NCBI GenBank assembly: GCA_038147195.1
Contig: JAYQTB010000004.1
Location: forward strand, 310,001-374,000
Source of the DNA: Eutrophocola salsuginis
Lineage (GTDB): Bacteria; Pseudomonadota; Gammaproteobacteria; Pseudomonadales; Pseudohongiellaceae
DNA: 64,000 bases
Reading direction: 5' to 3'
Both the position numbers and the translations under genes were made by a program. Positions 43,162-52,742 of the stretch are shown piece by piece (positions within the stretch are counted from its first letter, which is position 1; the number at the start of each line of letters is the position of its first letter). The notes below the pieces were generated by a model. It made no database searches, was not told where the DNA came from, and worked only from the letters and a program-made list of their open reading frames with translations.

Positions 43162-45945
43162 TTACAATTGCTCCAGCTTGTCGACCTGGTCTTGGAGCTG
43201 GTTCAGGGTCGACTCGGCATTAGACAGTTTTTCCCTTTCCTTCGCAACCACGTCCGTTGGGGCATTTTCGACGAACTTGGCATTGCCGAGCTTGCCGGCC
43301 AGGCGTGCGATTTCCTTTTCTAGTTTGTCCCGCTCCTTTGCCAGGCGGCCGAGTTCGGCAGCCACATCTATAAGACCGGCCAGCGGCACGAGAACTTCCA
43401 ATTCACCAACCACCTGCATGGAAGCGGGCGGGGCCGTGCCCGGATCATCGAGCCACGATACGGATTCAAGCTTGGCCAGCTTGACCAGGAACTGGGCATT
43501 ATTGCCCAGGAACTGTCGGTCGCGCTCACCACCCTTGGTCAGCAGCACCGGGATGTCGCGGGCAGGCGAGATATTCATTTCACCACGGATGTTTCGCACG
43601 GCGATGATGACGCCTTTCAGCCATTCGACTTCAATGTCGACAACTGTGTTGATGCTGCCGGCATCCTGTTGCGGGTAAGGCTGGAGCATGATGGTGTCGT
43701 CCTTGATGCCGAGGAGCGGCGCGGCCTTCTGCCAGATTTCCTCGGTGATATAGGGCATGAACGGGTGCAGCAGGCGTAGGCTTTGCTCGAGAATGTCGAG
43801 CAGGGTGTGACGCGTGGCATTTTTCTGTGCATTAGTGGCGTTATCGTCCCACAGAACAGGCTTGGAAAGCTCCAGATACCAGTCGCAGTATTCATTCCAG
43901 AAGAAATCGTAGATGGCCTGTGCCACCAGGTCGAACCGGTACACGGCGACGGCGTCTTCCACCTTTTTCAGGGTGTCCTGAAAGCGTGAATGTATCCAGA
44001 GATCAACCTGCGAATAATCGGTTTTGTCCGTCGGAGCTCTGGGCTTTTGTTCCTCAACCTGCATGAACACGTAGCGGGCGGCGTTCCAAATCTTGTTGCA
44101 GAAATTGCGGTAGCCCTCGATACGGCCCATATCGAAGTTTATATCGCGGCCAGTGGAAGCGAGGGAGTAGAAGGTATAACGCAGGGCATCGGTGCCGAAT
44201 GCGGGGATGCCCTCGGGAAATTCCTTGCGGGTTTTCTTCTCGATCTTTGCTGCCAGTTCAGGTTGCATCATGTTGCTGGTGCGCTGAGCCACCAGTTTTT
44301 CCAAGTCGATGCCGTCGATGAGATCAATGGGGTCTAGCACGTTGCCCTTGGATTTCGACATCTTCTGGCCTTCGCTGTCGCGTATGAGGCCATGGATATA
44401 GACCTTCCTGAATGGCACTTCGCCCCTGAACTTCAGTGTCATCATGATCATGCGCGCGACCCAGAAGAAGATGATGTCGAATGCGGTGACCAGCACGTCG
44501 GTCGGGTGGAATGTCCGCAGTTCGTCGGTATCATCTGGCCAGCCCAGGGTGGAGAAGGTCCACAGGGCAGAGGAGAACCAGGTATCAAGCACATCCTCGT
44601 CTTGCATCAGCAGTAGGTCGGCCGCAAGGGAATATTTATCGCGTACGTGTTCTTCGCCGCGCCCAACGTAGATGTTGCCAGCATCGTCGTACCAGGCTGG
44701 AATACGGTGTCCCCACCACAGCTGGCGGCTGATGCACCAGTCCTGCAGATCGCGCATCCACGCGAAGTAGGTGTTTTCCCAGTTTTTAGGCACGAATTCG
44801 ATGTCGCCGTTTTCCACCGCAGCTATGGCAGGTTTCGCTAGGCTCTCCACCGCCACGTACCACTGGTTGGTGAGGTAGGGTTCGATGACGACGCCGGAGC
44901 GGTCGCCGCGCGGCACCTTCAGCTTGTGGTCCTCGATCTTTTCCAGTAGGCCGGACTTCTGCATGTCGAGCACGATCTGCTTACGTGCGATGAAGCGGTC
45001 GAGACCGGTGTAGGCCTTTGGGGCATTATTATTGATGGCGGCATCCACGGTCAGGATGTTAATCATCGGCAGGTCGTGGCGCTTGCCGATCTCGTAGTCG
45101 TTGAAGTCATGCGCTGGCGTGATCTTCACGCAACCGGTACCGAACTCGGGATCGACATACTCGTCGGCGATGACAGGAATCTCGCGATCGCACAGCGGCA
45201 ACATGATAGTCTTGCCGATAAGCGCCTTGTAGCGCTCGTCATCCGGGTGTACAGCCACCGCGGTGTCGCCGAGCATGGTTTCGGGACGGGTGGTGGCGAT
45301 GACGATATGGTCCTTGCCTTCGGCGGTTTTTTCGCCGTTTGCAAGCGGGTACCGGAAATACCAGAAGCTTCCGTTCTCTTCCTCGGACACAACTTCGAGA
45401 TCAGAGATGGCAGTGTGCAGTTTCGGGTCCCAGTTCACCAGACGGTTACCGCGGTAGATGATGTCCTCGTCATACAGACGGATGAACACTTCCTCTACGG
45501 CGCGCGAGAGTCCCTCGTCCATGGTGAAGCGTTCGCGCGACCAGTCGATGCTGGAGCCGAGGCGACGCAGTTGGCGGGTGATGTTGCCGCCGGATTCCGC
45601 TTTCCATTCCCAGACTTTCTCGATGAACTGTTCGCGACCGAGATCGTGGCGAGTCTTTCCCTGTGCGCCTAGTTGGCGTTCAACCACCATTTGCGTTGCA
45701 ATGCCGGCGTGGTCGGTGCCCACCTGCCAGAGCGTGTTGCAACCCTTCATGCGGTGGTAACGGATCAACGCGTCCATGATGGCGTTGTTGAAACCGTGGC
45801 CCATGTGCAGGCTCCCGGTAACGTTGGGTGGAGGGATGGCAATGCTGTATGGCGTGCCTGTGCCGGACGGCTTGAAGTAGCCGCTGGCCTCCCATTTTTC
45901 GTACCAGGATTTTTCGATCTCAAAGGGCTGGTAGGTTTTATCCAT
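43162..45945 (-). CDS. valS: Valyl-tRNA synthetase
   Basis: A 927-residue class I synthetase that charges tRNA-Val. The HIGH motif appears as PNVTGSLHMGHGF near residue 45, the CP1 editing domain spans about 190-340, and KMSKSKGN lies near residue 520. The C-terminal tRNA-binding coiled coil spans roughly residues 860-927. In many gammaproteobacteria valS directly follows holC; here about 7 kb with a quinoprotein cluster lies between. Confidence 0.98.
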   Translation of the reverse strand: MDKTYQPFEIEKSWYEKWEASGYFKPSGTGTPYSIAIPPPNVTGSLHMGHGFNNAIMDALIRYHRMKGCNTLWQVGTDHAGIATQMVVERQLGAQGKTRHDLGREQFIEKVWEWKAESGGNITRQLRRLGSSIDWSRERFTMDEGLSRAVEEVFIRLYDEDIIYRGNRLVNWDPKLHTAISDLEVVSEEENGSFWYFRYPLANGEKTAEGKDHIVIATTRPETMLGDTAVAVHPDDERYKALIGKTIMLPLCDREIPVIADEYVDPEFGTGCVKITPAHDFNDYEIGKRHDLPMINILTVDAAINNNAPKAYTGLDRFIARKQIVLDMQKSGLLEKIEDHKLKVPRGDRSGVVIEPYLTNQWYVAVESLAKPAIAAVENGDIEFVPKNWENTYFAWMRDLQDWCISRQLWWGHRIPAWYDDAGNIYVGRGEEHVRDKYSLAADLLLMQDEDVLDTWFSSALWTFSTLGWPDDTDELRTFHPTDVLVTAFDIIFFWVARMIMMTLKFRGEVPFRKVYIHGLIRDSEGQKMSKSKGNVLDPIDLIDGIDLEKLVAQRTSNMMQPELAAKIEKKTRKEFPEGIPAFGTDALRYTFYSLASTGRDINFDMGRIEGYRNFCNKIWNAARYVFMQVEEQKPRAPTDKTDYSQVDLWIHSRFQDTLKKVEDAVAVYRFDLVAQAIYDFFWNEYCDWYLELSKPVLWDDNATNAQKNATRHTLLDILEQSLRLLHPFMPYITEEIWQKAAPLLGIKDDTIMLQPYPQQDAGSINTVVDIEVEWLKGVIIAVRNIRGEMNISPARDIPVLLTKGGERDRQFLGNNAQFLVKLAKLESVSWLDDPGTAPPASMQVVGELEVLVPLAGLIDVAAELGRLAKERDKLEKEIARLAGKLGNAKFVENAPTDVVAKEREKLSNAESTLNQLQDQVDKLEQL

Positions 45946-46054
45946 TACTGCGTGACTGCCGTGATACCTGTCTTGGAAAGCCGCGCATTATAGCCTTTCG
46001 GCCGGGGAATGCCCAAGCCGACGGACAGGCCGGGCAAGCCCCGGGGATTAAGAT

Positions 46055-48064
46055 TTACTGGCCTCTGGCCGGCAACGCGAAGGCGGTGATGGTGTCGCCG
46101 ATGGCCACGGCAATGTGCTGCCGGCCGTCGAATTCGTAGGCCATGGGTGAACCGCGCCAGCTGTCGATATTACCCTGGAACTGCCACAGCACATTGCCGG
46201 TGGCAGCCTCGGCGGCCATGAAGGAGCCACTTTCCTCGTCGAAGAACACCAGGCCGCTGTCCGTGGTCAGTAAGCCGGGGAAGTGCCGGCCGCTGGTCGG
46301 CCCGTGCAGAACTTCCATGACGATCTCGCCTGTGTGGATATCGATGGCACGCAGGTACCGGTTGTTTTCCCCACCGGGCACATCGCGAGCCACACCGCCC
46401 ATGTAACTCTGGTGCTGTTGCCATTCCTGGTCCCGTTCCGAAAACAGGTTGCAGGCCTCCAATGCCTGGACGTAATACAGGCCGGTTTCAGCAATGTAGC
46501 CCGTGGAATACCAGTTGGTGGCACCGATAAGGCCGGGGCAGACCAGGGTTTCCCCGGTAGGAGTGACGGGCAGGTCTTTCAGGATGGGACGGCCGTCTTC
46601 ACCAATGCCTTCGGCCCAGTTCAGGCCTGCAATGAAGGGTTTGGCCAGCAGCAGTTGACCGTCGACCCGGTCAAGGACATAGAAGAAACCGTTGCGGTTG
46701 GCCTGCACCAGTAGTTTGCGCGGCTGTCCTTCCCAGTCGGCATCGATCAGGGCGATGGGTTCCTGGGCGTCCCAGTCGTGGGTGTCATGCGGGGTGAACT
46801 GGTAGTGCCACAGCAGTTCACCGGTGTCGGCATCCAGCGCCACCACGCTGTCGGTATAGAGGTTGTCACCTTCGCGCTTGGCGCCATACATGTCCGGCCC
46901 AGGATTACCGACCGGCCAGAACAGCACATTCAGTTCGGGATCGAATGAGCCTGTCATCCACGTGGCACCCGCCCCATGTTCGATGGCTTCGGCATTGGGC
47001 CAGGTTTCGGAACCGGGCTCGCCCCACGCCGGAATAGTCCAGAAGCGCCAGGCCTCTTCGCCCGTATCCTGGTGATAGGCAGCAATAAAACCCCGAACAC
47101 CTTCATCGCCGCCGGCGTGGCCGCCGATCACCAGGTCGTTGAACACCAGCGGGGCGTTGGTGCTGTTGTAGTTGTCATTCCAGTCCGCCATGCTGGTTTC
47201 CCACAACAGGGTGCCGTCGGCCTTGTCCAGGGCAACCATGTGGGCGTTGTCCGTCAGGAAGAAAACGCGGTCTCCCGTCACCGCCACGCCACGGTTGGCG
47301 CCAAAAGTGGCATTACCCGACAGGCCTTCGGTGAAGGCACGCTCCCAGCGCCAGATCTGGCGACCGCTGCCGGCATCCAGGGCCCACACCGTGTTGCGGT
47401 AGGACACATACATCACGCCACCTTCCACTACCGGCGTGGTTTGCACCATACCCGGGACATCGAGGTTGAAGGTCCAGGCGGTGCCGAGCTGGTGGACATT
47501 GTCCGGCGTAATTTCATTCAGCGGTGTGTGCCGGTAGCCGCGGGTATCACCATGGTAGCTGGGCCAGTCAAAGGAGCTGGTCACTTCCCGGAAACGGCCT
47601 TCTGGTAGACGACGCAACAGGTGGATGCGGCCGTTGTCGTCGCGCAGCTGCAGGTCGTTGTAGCCCTCGCCGGTGACCACGCCTTCCAGGGTGGCGCCAT
47701 TGTCCAGGGTGAGGGTGCGGCGGTCTTCCATCACTGCCGGATTGAAAGCCCCGAATGGCGCGACCGAGCGCATGTAACCGATCAGCAGGTACAACTGGTC
47801 ATCGCTGAAGGTAATCGGTGGCATGCCTTTTTCCGGATTGCCCACGCGCAGGTAGGCGGCCAGGTCGCCGTCGGTCAGGGCGGAGTAGGCCGCCACGATG
47901 GATGGGCCATATTCACCACCGGTGCCATCGCCTCCGTGGCATCTGGCACAGGTGAGGTCGAACAGTTCATGGCCGTCTTCCAGAGACTGGGCCTGAGAAA
48001 CACCGGCGCCTGTCATGGCCAAGGTAAAGGCCAGGAACGAAACGAAGCGAATGGATTTGATCAT
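46055..48064 (-). CDS. Periplasmic quinohaemoprotein: cytochrome c plus PQQ dehydrogenase
   Basis: A 669-residue protein with a signal peptide (FLAFTLAMTGAGVSQAQS). An N-terminal cytochrome c domain has CARCH at residues 39-43 and an axial Met candidate in GMPPITFS. A PQQ beta-propeller of W-motif repeats follows from about residue 160 to the end (for example WALDAGSGRQIWRW, WFWPVGNPGP-like segment). The haem domain comes first, whereas typical type II quinohaemoprotein alcohol dehydrogenases carry it last. I did not see the adjacent Cys pair found in the paralogue at 49096-50739. It probably oxidises an alcohol or sugar and passes electrons to its own haem. Last gene of the cluster. Confidence 0.82.
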   Translation of the reverse strand: MIKSIRFVSFLAFTLAMTGAGVSQAQSLEDGHELFDLTCARCHGGDGTGGEYGPSIVAAYSALTDGDLAAYLRVGNPEKGMPPITFSDDQLYLLIGYMRSVAPFGAFNPAVMEDRRTLTLDNGATLEGVVTGEGYNDLQLRDDNGRIHLLRRLPEGRFREVTSSFDWPSYHGDTRGYRHTPLNEITPDNVHQLGTAWTFNLDVPGMVQTTPVVEGGVMYVSYRNTVWALDAGSGRQIWRWERAFTEGLSGNATFGANRGVAVTGDRVFFLTDNAHMVALDKADGTLLWETSMADWNDNYNSTNAPLVFNDLVIGGHAGGDEGVRGFIAAYHQDTGEEAWRFWTIPAWGEPGSETWPNAEAIEHGAGATWMTGSFDPELNVLFWPVGNPGPDMYGAKREGDNLYTDSVVALDADTGELLWHYQFTPHDTHDWDAQEPIALIDADWEGQPRKLLVQANRNGFFYVLDRVDGQLLLAKPFIAGLNWAEGIGEDGRPILKDLPVTPTGETLVCPGLIGATNWYSTGYIAETGLYYVQALEACNLFSERDQEWQQHQSYMGGVARDVPGGENNRYLRAIDIHTGEIVMEVLHGPTSGRHFPGLLTTDSGLVFFDEESGSFMAAEAATGNVLWQFQGNIDSWRGSPMAYEFDGRQHIAVAIGDTITAFALPARGQ

Positions 48065-48098
48065 GGGCGATTCTGCCTCTCCAACAAGGTGTAGCCTG

Positions 48099-49067
48099 TC
48101 AATGTATCGCCAGTGGTCGCAGCGGCGAACCGGTCGCGCCTTTCAAGCGGATCGGCGTGACGATAAACAGGAACTCGTATATGCCTTCTTCCACCAGTTC
48201 CTCGAAGATCATGTTCTCGATATTGAAGACGCCGTTGTGGGTCATCAATTCCTGGTGCACTGGTCCGAACAGGGTGGGGTCGGGGTTGCGAGAGATCTCG
48301 GTGGCATAGGTGTCGCCGCCCACCAGGGTGATCTTCTTGTTTATCAGCCAGCGTGCCACCTCCAGACCAATGCCAGGGGCGTCGCTGTTGTAGGCAGCTT
48401 CATCGGTGTACCAGAGTGGGCCATAGCCGGTACGAAACAGCACAGCATCCCCCTCGGTGATTGCGGATTCCGGTATGCCCTGGCGGGCAAGCGCGCCATG
48501 GGCGTCGGCAACGGTGATTTCGTAATCCGGCGCCAGGCGTTCCACGCCCTTGTAGCCGGCGATATCCAGCAGGATGCCGTGAGTAAGGATGGGCTTGATG
48601 TGCTCGATGCCGAGCTGCAGCAGTCCGTTGTTGTTGAAGATCTCACGGCCGGTGTGGCCGTTGTAGAACACCCGTTCGACCGTGCCGTCGGCCATCGTCA
48701 TCTCGTGGCCGATATGACCAAGCCCGTCGAACTGCGTACCGATCTGCCCGATTTCGCCCGTCACGAATTCATCGTTGCCCACGTTACCGTTGCTGCCTGA
48801 GGAACTGCCCGCGGAAAGCAGTTTCAATGAGAAGGACCGGGTGCCCAGCAGGGGCATATCAATGGAATAGACATGTCCTAGTTCGTGCATTTCTCCGCTT
48901 TCAACCAGGGTTAAGGCCTGCAGGAGTTTTTCGGGCGTGATGCGGTTGGAGGCGCCGGCTTGGTCGCCCGGTCCCCATTCGGACGGCCACCACGGACCGG
49001 ATTCGCGGGTCTGGGCGATGACTGCCAGTGGTGATAACAGTGCGATGACAAGCATGAATTTCTTCAT
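48099..49067 (-). CDS. Secreted cyclase-family (kynurenine-formamidase-like) hydrolase
   Basis: About 322 residues from the ATG at 49067, preceded by GGAGGGGAAACC, an excellent ribosome-binding site; the frame is open further upstream but non-coding. A signal peptide is followed by the cyclase/formamidase fold, with the metal motif GTQFDGLGHIGH near residue 112 replacing the usual HxGTHxDxPxH. The family hydrolyses amides and lactones with Zn or Mn. Between two PQQ dehydrogenases it may open a lactone product, as the lactonase-like gene across the divergent promoter may also do. The substrate is unknown. Confidence 0.82.
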   Translation of the reverse strand: MKKFMLVIALLSPLAVIAQTRESGPWWPSEWGPGDQAGASNRITPEKLLQALTLVESGEMHELGHVYSIDMPLLGTRSFSLKLLSAGSSSGSNGNVGNDEFVTGEIGQIGTQFDGLGHIGHEMTMADGTVERVFYNGHTGREIFNNNGLLQLGIEHIKPILTHGILLDIAGYKGVERLAPDYEITVADAHGALARQGIPESAITEGDAVLFRTGYGPLWYTDEAAYNSDAPGIGLEVARWLINKKITLVGGDTYATEISRNPDPTLFGPVHQELMTHNGVFNIENMIFEELVEEGIYEFLFIVTPIRLKGATGSPLRPLAIH

Positions 49068-49095
49068 GGTTTCCCCTCCTGGAACCTGTCTAGTC

Positions 49096-50739
49096 TTACA
49101 GGCCGAACACGTACAGGCTGTTGCCCATGGTGGCTGCCACGTACTGGCGGCCGGCATTCTCGAAACTGATCGGGCCGTTGTTGCCCTGGCCGCCCAGGCG
49201 CTGCTGCCACAGCAGGCTGCCGGTTTTCGCATCCAGTGCGAAGAACAAGCCTTCGCGGTTGCCGGAAAAGAGCAGGTCGGTCGTGGTGGTCAGGATGCCG
49301 CTATGACCAATATCGTTCATCGGGAAGCGCCAGACCTGTTCGCCGGTGCGGGCGTTGAGCGCAAGGATGGCGCCCGAGCCCACAGCTTCCGTCCAGGTGT
49401 TGATGGGCTGGTTGCCGAAGCCTGGCAGGTTGGCCGCACCCGGAACCGGGCCGCCCAGTGCGCCGCCGCCAAAGATGCGGCCGGGCACGTATTCGACGTC
49501 CTGGGGCATGAAGATGGTGCCGTAGTTTTCCCAGGCGGTGAGGTAGAACATTTCCGTGTTCGGGTTGAACGACGGCGAGTACCAGTTGGTGCCGCCCTGA
49601 ACACCGGGATAGGTCACGGCTTCCGGTCCTTGCGGTGTTTCGATCGGTCGGCCGGTTTCCTCGTCCAGGCCGCTGGCCCAGTTCACCCGCACGAAAGGCG
49701 TGCCATCAAGGAACTTGCCGTTGGTACGGTCGAGCACGTAATAAAAGCCGTTGCGGTTGGCCCAGAGCATCAGCTTGCCGCTGGACAGGTTACCCATCTC
49801 CATGTCGGCCAGCACCGGAATCTGTATGGAGTCGTAATCGTAGTCATCGTTCGGTGTGAACTGGAAATGCCAGGCCAGTTCACCGGTATCGGCATTAAGC
49901 GCCACGACGCTGTCGGAGTACAGGTTATCGCCGGGGCGCTGGGCCGGGTTCCAGTCCGGGCCGGGATTGCCGACACCCCAATAGGTAAGATTGAGTTCGG
50001 GGTCGTAGGAGCCGGTGAGCCAGATGGAGGCGCCGCCATGCATCCAGGCGTCCCCGCCGCCAGCCCAGGTTTCATGGCCGGGCTCGCCGGGGCCGGGGAT
50101 GGTATAGAAGCGCCAGACTTCCTCGCCGGACACCGCATCAAAAGCCGCGATGAAGCCACGGATGCCATACTCACCACCGGCGACACCAACAATGACCTTG
50201 TCATCGATGGCCAGCGGCGCCAGGGTCATGGCATAGCCAAGGGCCGGATCGGCGACATTCGTCTGCCAGGCCACTTCTCCTGTGGTGGCATCAAGCGCAA
50301 TCAGGTTGGCGTCGATGGTGGCCATGTATAGCGTGTTGCCCAGCATGGCCAGGCCACGGTTGACGCGCCCGCAACAGGGCCTGGCATCCGTATGCGGCAC
50401 GTATTGGTAACGCCAGTAGGGCCTGCCGGTGGCCGGATCCAGGGCATAGACCGTGTTCGGTGCCTCGGTCAGGTACATGATGCCGTCGATGACAAGCGGC
50501 GTGGCTTCAAAGGCTTCCAGCGACTGCGCCTGGAACACCCACTTGAGTTCAAGGTTGGCGACATTCGCCGGCGTGATTTCAGCCAGCGCCGAATGGCGCT
50601 GGCTCATGTAGGTGCCGGAATAGGTGAGCCAGTTGCCCGGCTCACTGGCGGCGTTGTCGAGACGCTCCGGTGTGACCTGGGCGCTAGTCACCAAGGGTAA
50701 GGTGAGCAGGGAAAATAAAAGCGTGAAGGCTGGTTTCAT
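49096..50739 (-). CDS. PQQ-dependent alcohol dehydrogenase family protein
   Basis: A 547-residue periplasmic quinoprotein with a signal peptide (LLFSLLTLPLVTSAQV). The eight-bladed propeller has repeated W-motifs (ALDATTGEVAWQT, ALNADTGELAWHF, ALNARTGEQVWRF, ALDAKTGSLLWQQ). The vicinal disulfide is present as RPCCGRVNRG near residue 117, and FTPNDDYDYDS near 300 contains the aspartate expected at the active site. Electrons would go to the dihaem cytochrome encoded just upstream, with which it overlaps by four bases. The substrate class (alcohol, aldehyde or sugar) cannot be read from the sequence. Confidence 0.9.
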   Translation of the reverse strand: MKPAFTLLFSLLTLPLVTSAQVTPERLDNAASEPGNWLTYSGTYMSQRHSALAEITPANVANLELKWVFQAQSLEAFEATPLVIDGIMYLTEAPNTVYALDPATGRPYWRYQYVPHTDARPCCGRVNRGLAMLGNTLYMATIDANLIALDATTGEVAWQTNVADPALGYAMTLAPLAIDDKVIVGVAGGEYGIRGFIAAFDAVSGEEVWRFYTIPGPGEPGHETWAGGGDAWMHGGASIWLTGSYDPELNLTYWGVGNPGPDWNPAQRPGDNLYSDSVVALNADTGELAWHFQFTPNDDYDYDSIQIPVLADMEMGNLSSGKLMLWANRNGFYYVLDRTNGKFLDGTPFVRVNWASGLDEETGRPIETPQGPEAVTYPGVQGGTNWYSPSFNPNTEMFYLTAWENYGTIFMPQDVEYVPGRIFGGGALGGPVPGAANLPGFGNQPINTWTEAVGSGAILALNARTGEQVWRFPMNDIGHSGILTTTTDLLFSGNREGLFFALDAKTGSLLWQQRLGGQGNNGPISFENAGRQYVAATMGNSLYVFGL

Positions 50740-51536
50740 GGCTGGAATCCTTTCAGTGAGAGCAGGTAGGCGAGCAGGTCGGCAATTTCCTGTTCACTGA
50801 AAATGTCGCTGTAGGCCGGCATGGCGGATTCGTTGCCGACCCGGTATTCCCGCAAGGTGGTCTTGTCGAGGGTGACGAGTTTTTCACCCGTGGTGATGAG
50901 TTGCACGTTGAAGGTATCTTCATTGAGCCGGCGTCCCTGGATCACATCACCACTTGCGGTGACAGCATGGACCGGGCGGTTGACGGGCATCATGCCCTCG
51001 ACCGGGTCCAGCAGCACGCGGCGCAGGGCGGCGGCGGTGCGGGTCATGCCGATGGCCGTTAACGGTGGTGCGTAACTGGGGCCGTTTGGGCCAATGCGAT
51101 GACAGGACAGGCAGTCGCCTTTCCCTTCGAACAGTCGTTTACCGGCATCTGGGTCGCCGATGGTGATACCGCTGCCGTCGAAACTGGTGATGTTGCGCAG
51201 ATAGGCGACCAGTGCGGTGAGTTCCGCGTCTGCATACCCGGTAGCCGCCATGGCGGTGCCTTCGACGCCATCGCGGATGACCCGTTGCAGGTCACGGTCG
51301 GAGGATGCATTCCGGAAAGTGCCCGTGCGCAGATTGGCCTGGGGCATCAGGTCGCCGTTGGGGCCGTGGCAGACCACGCAGCGTTCGGCAAACAGCTGGG
51401 CACCGTAGGCGATGTCTGCCAGGTCGTATTGCCCCGCGTGTTGCTGGGCGTTCGCCACCGGCGTTGTCATCAGGGCAAGGATGGCCAGGAGCCGTGAGAG
51501 GCACCTCGAAAAAGAAACCAGAGATGTGTTGTGCAT
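50736..51536 (-). CDS. Periplasmic dihaem cytochrome c
   Basis: A 266-residue protein from the ATG at 51536 with AAGGGGATC just upstream; the frame continues upstream into non-coding sequence. A signal peptide (LLAILALMTTPVANAQQ) precedes two haem c motifs, CVVCH near residue 53 and CLSCH near 143. The C-terminus is a helical cytochrome domain (IFSEQEIADLLAYLLSL) with a likely Met ligand in SAMPAYSD. It probably carries electrons from the PQQ dehydrogenase encoded next, overlapping by ATGA, towards a terminal oxidase. First gene of the minus-strand quinoprotein operon. Confidence 0.88.
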   Translation of the reverse strand: MHNTSLVSFSRCLSRLLAILALMTTPVANAQQHAGQYDLADIAYGAQLFAERCVVCHGPNGDLMPQANLRTGTFRNASSDRDLQRVIRDGVEGTAMAATGYADAELTALVAYLRNITSFDGSGITIGDPDAGKRLFEGKGDCLSCHRIGPNGPSYAPPLTAIGMTRTAAALRRVLLDPVEGMMPVNRPVHAVTASGDVIQGRRLNEDTFNVQLITTGEKLVTLDKTTLREYRVGNESAMPAYSDIFSEQEIADLLAYLLSLKGFQP

Positions 51537-51670
51537 GATCCCCTTCTTGTTATTGATGCTTTCTATGGGCATTTTTTTACAGGTAATATTGGTTTCAAAT
51601 AACACATAATACAAGGGGCAATCATGCCCTGTTCCGCTGTTCCAAGACAGTGACCACATCCGGGGGTAAT

Positions 51671-52729
51671 ATGAAAACCATTAACCGCAGGCACGTGCTG
51701 CAGGGCCTGGGCGCATCCATGCTGTCCCTGGTGCCGGGCATCCTGGGTGCCCAGCCTCGCGACATCGAATCCCTGTCTCCAATATCAGGGGAGCGCGACT
51801 GGTCGGGACAGAATCCACTGCGATACCCGGACCCCGACATTATCGCGCTCGATCCCCGCTTCAATCCCTATATCCTGTTCAACACGCCCATCCAGCGGCT
51901 TCATACCGGGACCCTGTGGGCGGAAGGTCCGGCCTGGAACGGGGTGGGCCAGTACCTGGTGTGGAGCGATATTCCGAACAACGTGCAGATGCGCTGGCTG
52001 GCAGACGACAATCAGGTCACCACGTTCCGGAACCCGTCGGGCAACAGCAACGGCAACACCTTCGACTTCCAGGGCCGGCAGCTTTCCGCCGAGCACGGCG
52101 GGCGCCGCGTGGTCCGATACGAGAGCAACGGGCAGGTGTCGGTGATTGCCGACAGTTATAACGGTAGGAAACTGAATTCCCCCAACGACGTGGTGGTGCA
52201 TCCCGACGGCAGCATCTGGTTCACCGATCCCGTCTACGGCATTCGTGATGCGGCCTACGAAGGCAATCCCGGGGAGAGTGAAAACACGCCGGTGGTGTAC
52301 CGCGTCGATGGCGACAGTGGCCGCATCAGTGTGGCGACCGATGCTGTGATCATGCCCAATGGCCTGTGCTTTTCACCGGACTATTCGCGACTGTACGTGG
52401 CAGATACCGGTGCCGGTGAAACCCGTGTCTTCGATGTAAATGGCCAGCGCCTCGACAACGGACGTACCTTCGTGAAACTACGGGCACCCGGCGGTATTCG
52501 CTCCGCAGCCGATGGCATTCGTTGCGATGCTGACGGCAACCTCTGGTGCGGCGCCGAGCCTGGTGTGCAAGTAGTGGCGCCGAATGGTGACCAGATCGGC
52601 TTGATCCGTCTGCCTGAGCTCTGTGCCAACATCTGTTTTGGCGGCACCAGGCGCAACCGCCTGTTCATGACCGCCAGCCAGTCACTGTACGCCGTGTATG
52701 TCGGCGTTGCCGGCGGTCATATCTGTTGA
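51671..52729 (+). CDS. Tat-exported SMP-30/gluconolactonase/LRE-family protein
   Basis: A 352-residue protein from the ATG at 51671 with GGGGGT upstream. The start carries a twin-arginine-like signal (INRRHVLQGLGASMLSL). The six-bladed propeller has the family's metal-binding features: WAEGPAW near residue 83, NSPNDVVVHPDGSIWFTDP near 180, and NGLCFSPD near 240. It likely hydrolyses a lactone in the periplasm. It is divergent from the quinoprotein operon across a 134-base region, so co-regulation is likely and it may process the product of the PQQ dehydrogenase. Confidence 0.88.
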   Translation: MKTINRRHVLQGLGASMLSLVPGILGAQPRDIESLSPISGERDWSGQNPLRYPDPDIIALDPRFNPYILFNTPIQRLHTGTLWAEGPAWNGVGQYLVWSDIPNNVQMRWLADDNQVTTFRNPSGNSNGNTFDFQGRQLSAEHGGRRVVRYESNGQVSVIADSYNGRKLNSPNDVVVHPDGSIWFTDPVYGIRDAAYEGNPGESENTPVVYRVDGDSGRISVATDAVIMPNGLCFSPDYSRLYVADTGAGETRVFDVNGQRLDNGRTFVKLRAPGGIRSAADGIRCDADGNLWCGAEPGVQVVAPNGDQIGLIRLPELCANICFGGTRRNRLFMTASQSLYAVYVGVAGGHIC

Positions 52730-52742
52730 CGCTGTTTGGGGG

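Noticed and set aside
46010..46054. Rho-independent terminator after the haem-PQQ gene
   Set aside because: A CCGGG/CCCGG hairpin is possible, but the stem is short and no T-run follows on the minus strand.
48937..50331. A 464-codon plus-strand reading frame
   Set aside because: It lies opposite the PQQ dehydrogenase gene, whose repeats and motifs are clear. The frame is a by-product of biased third codon positions.
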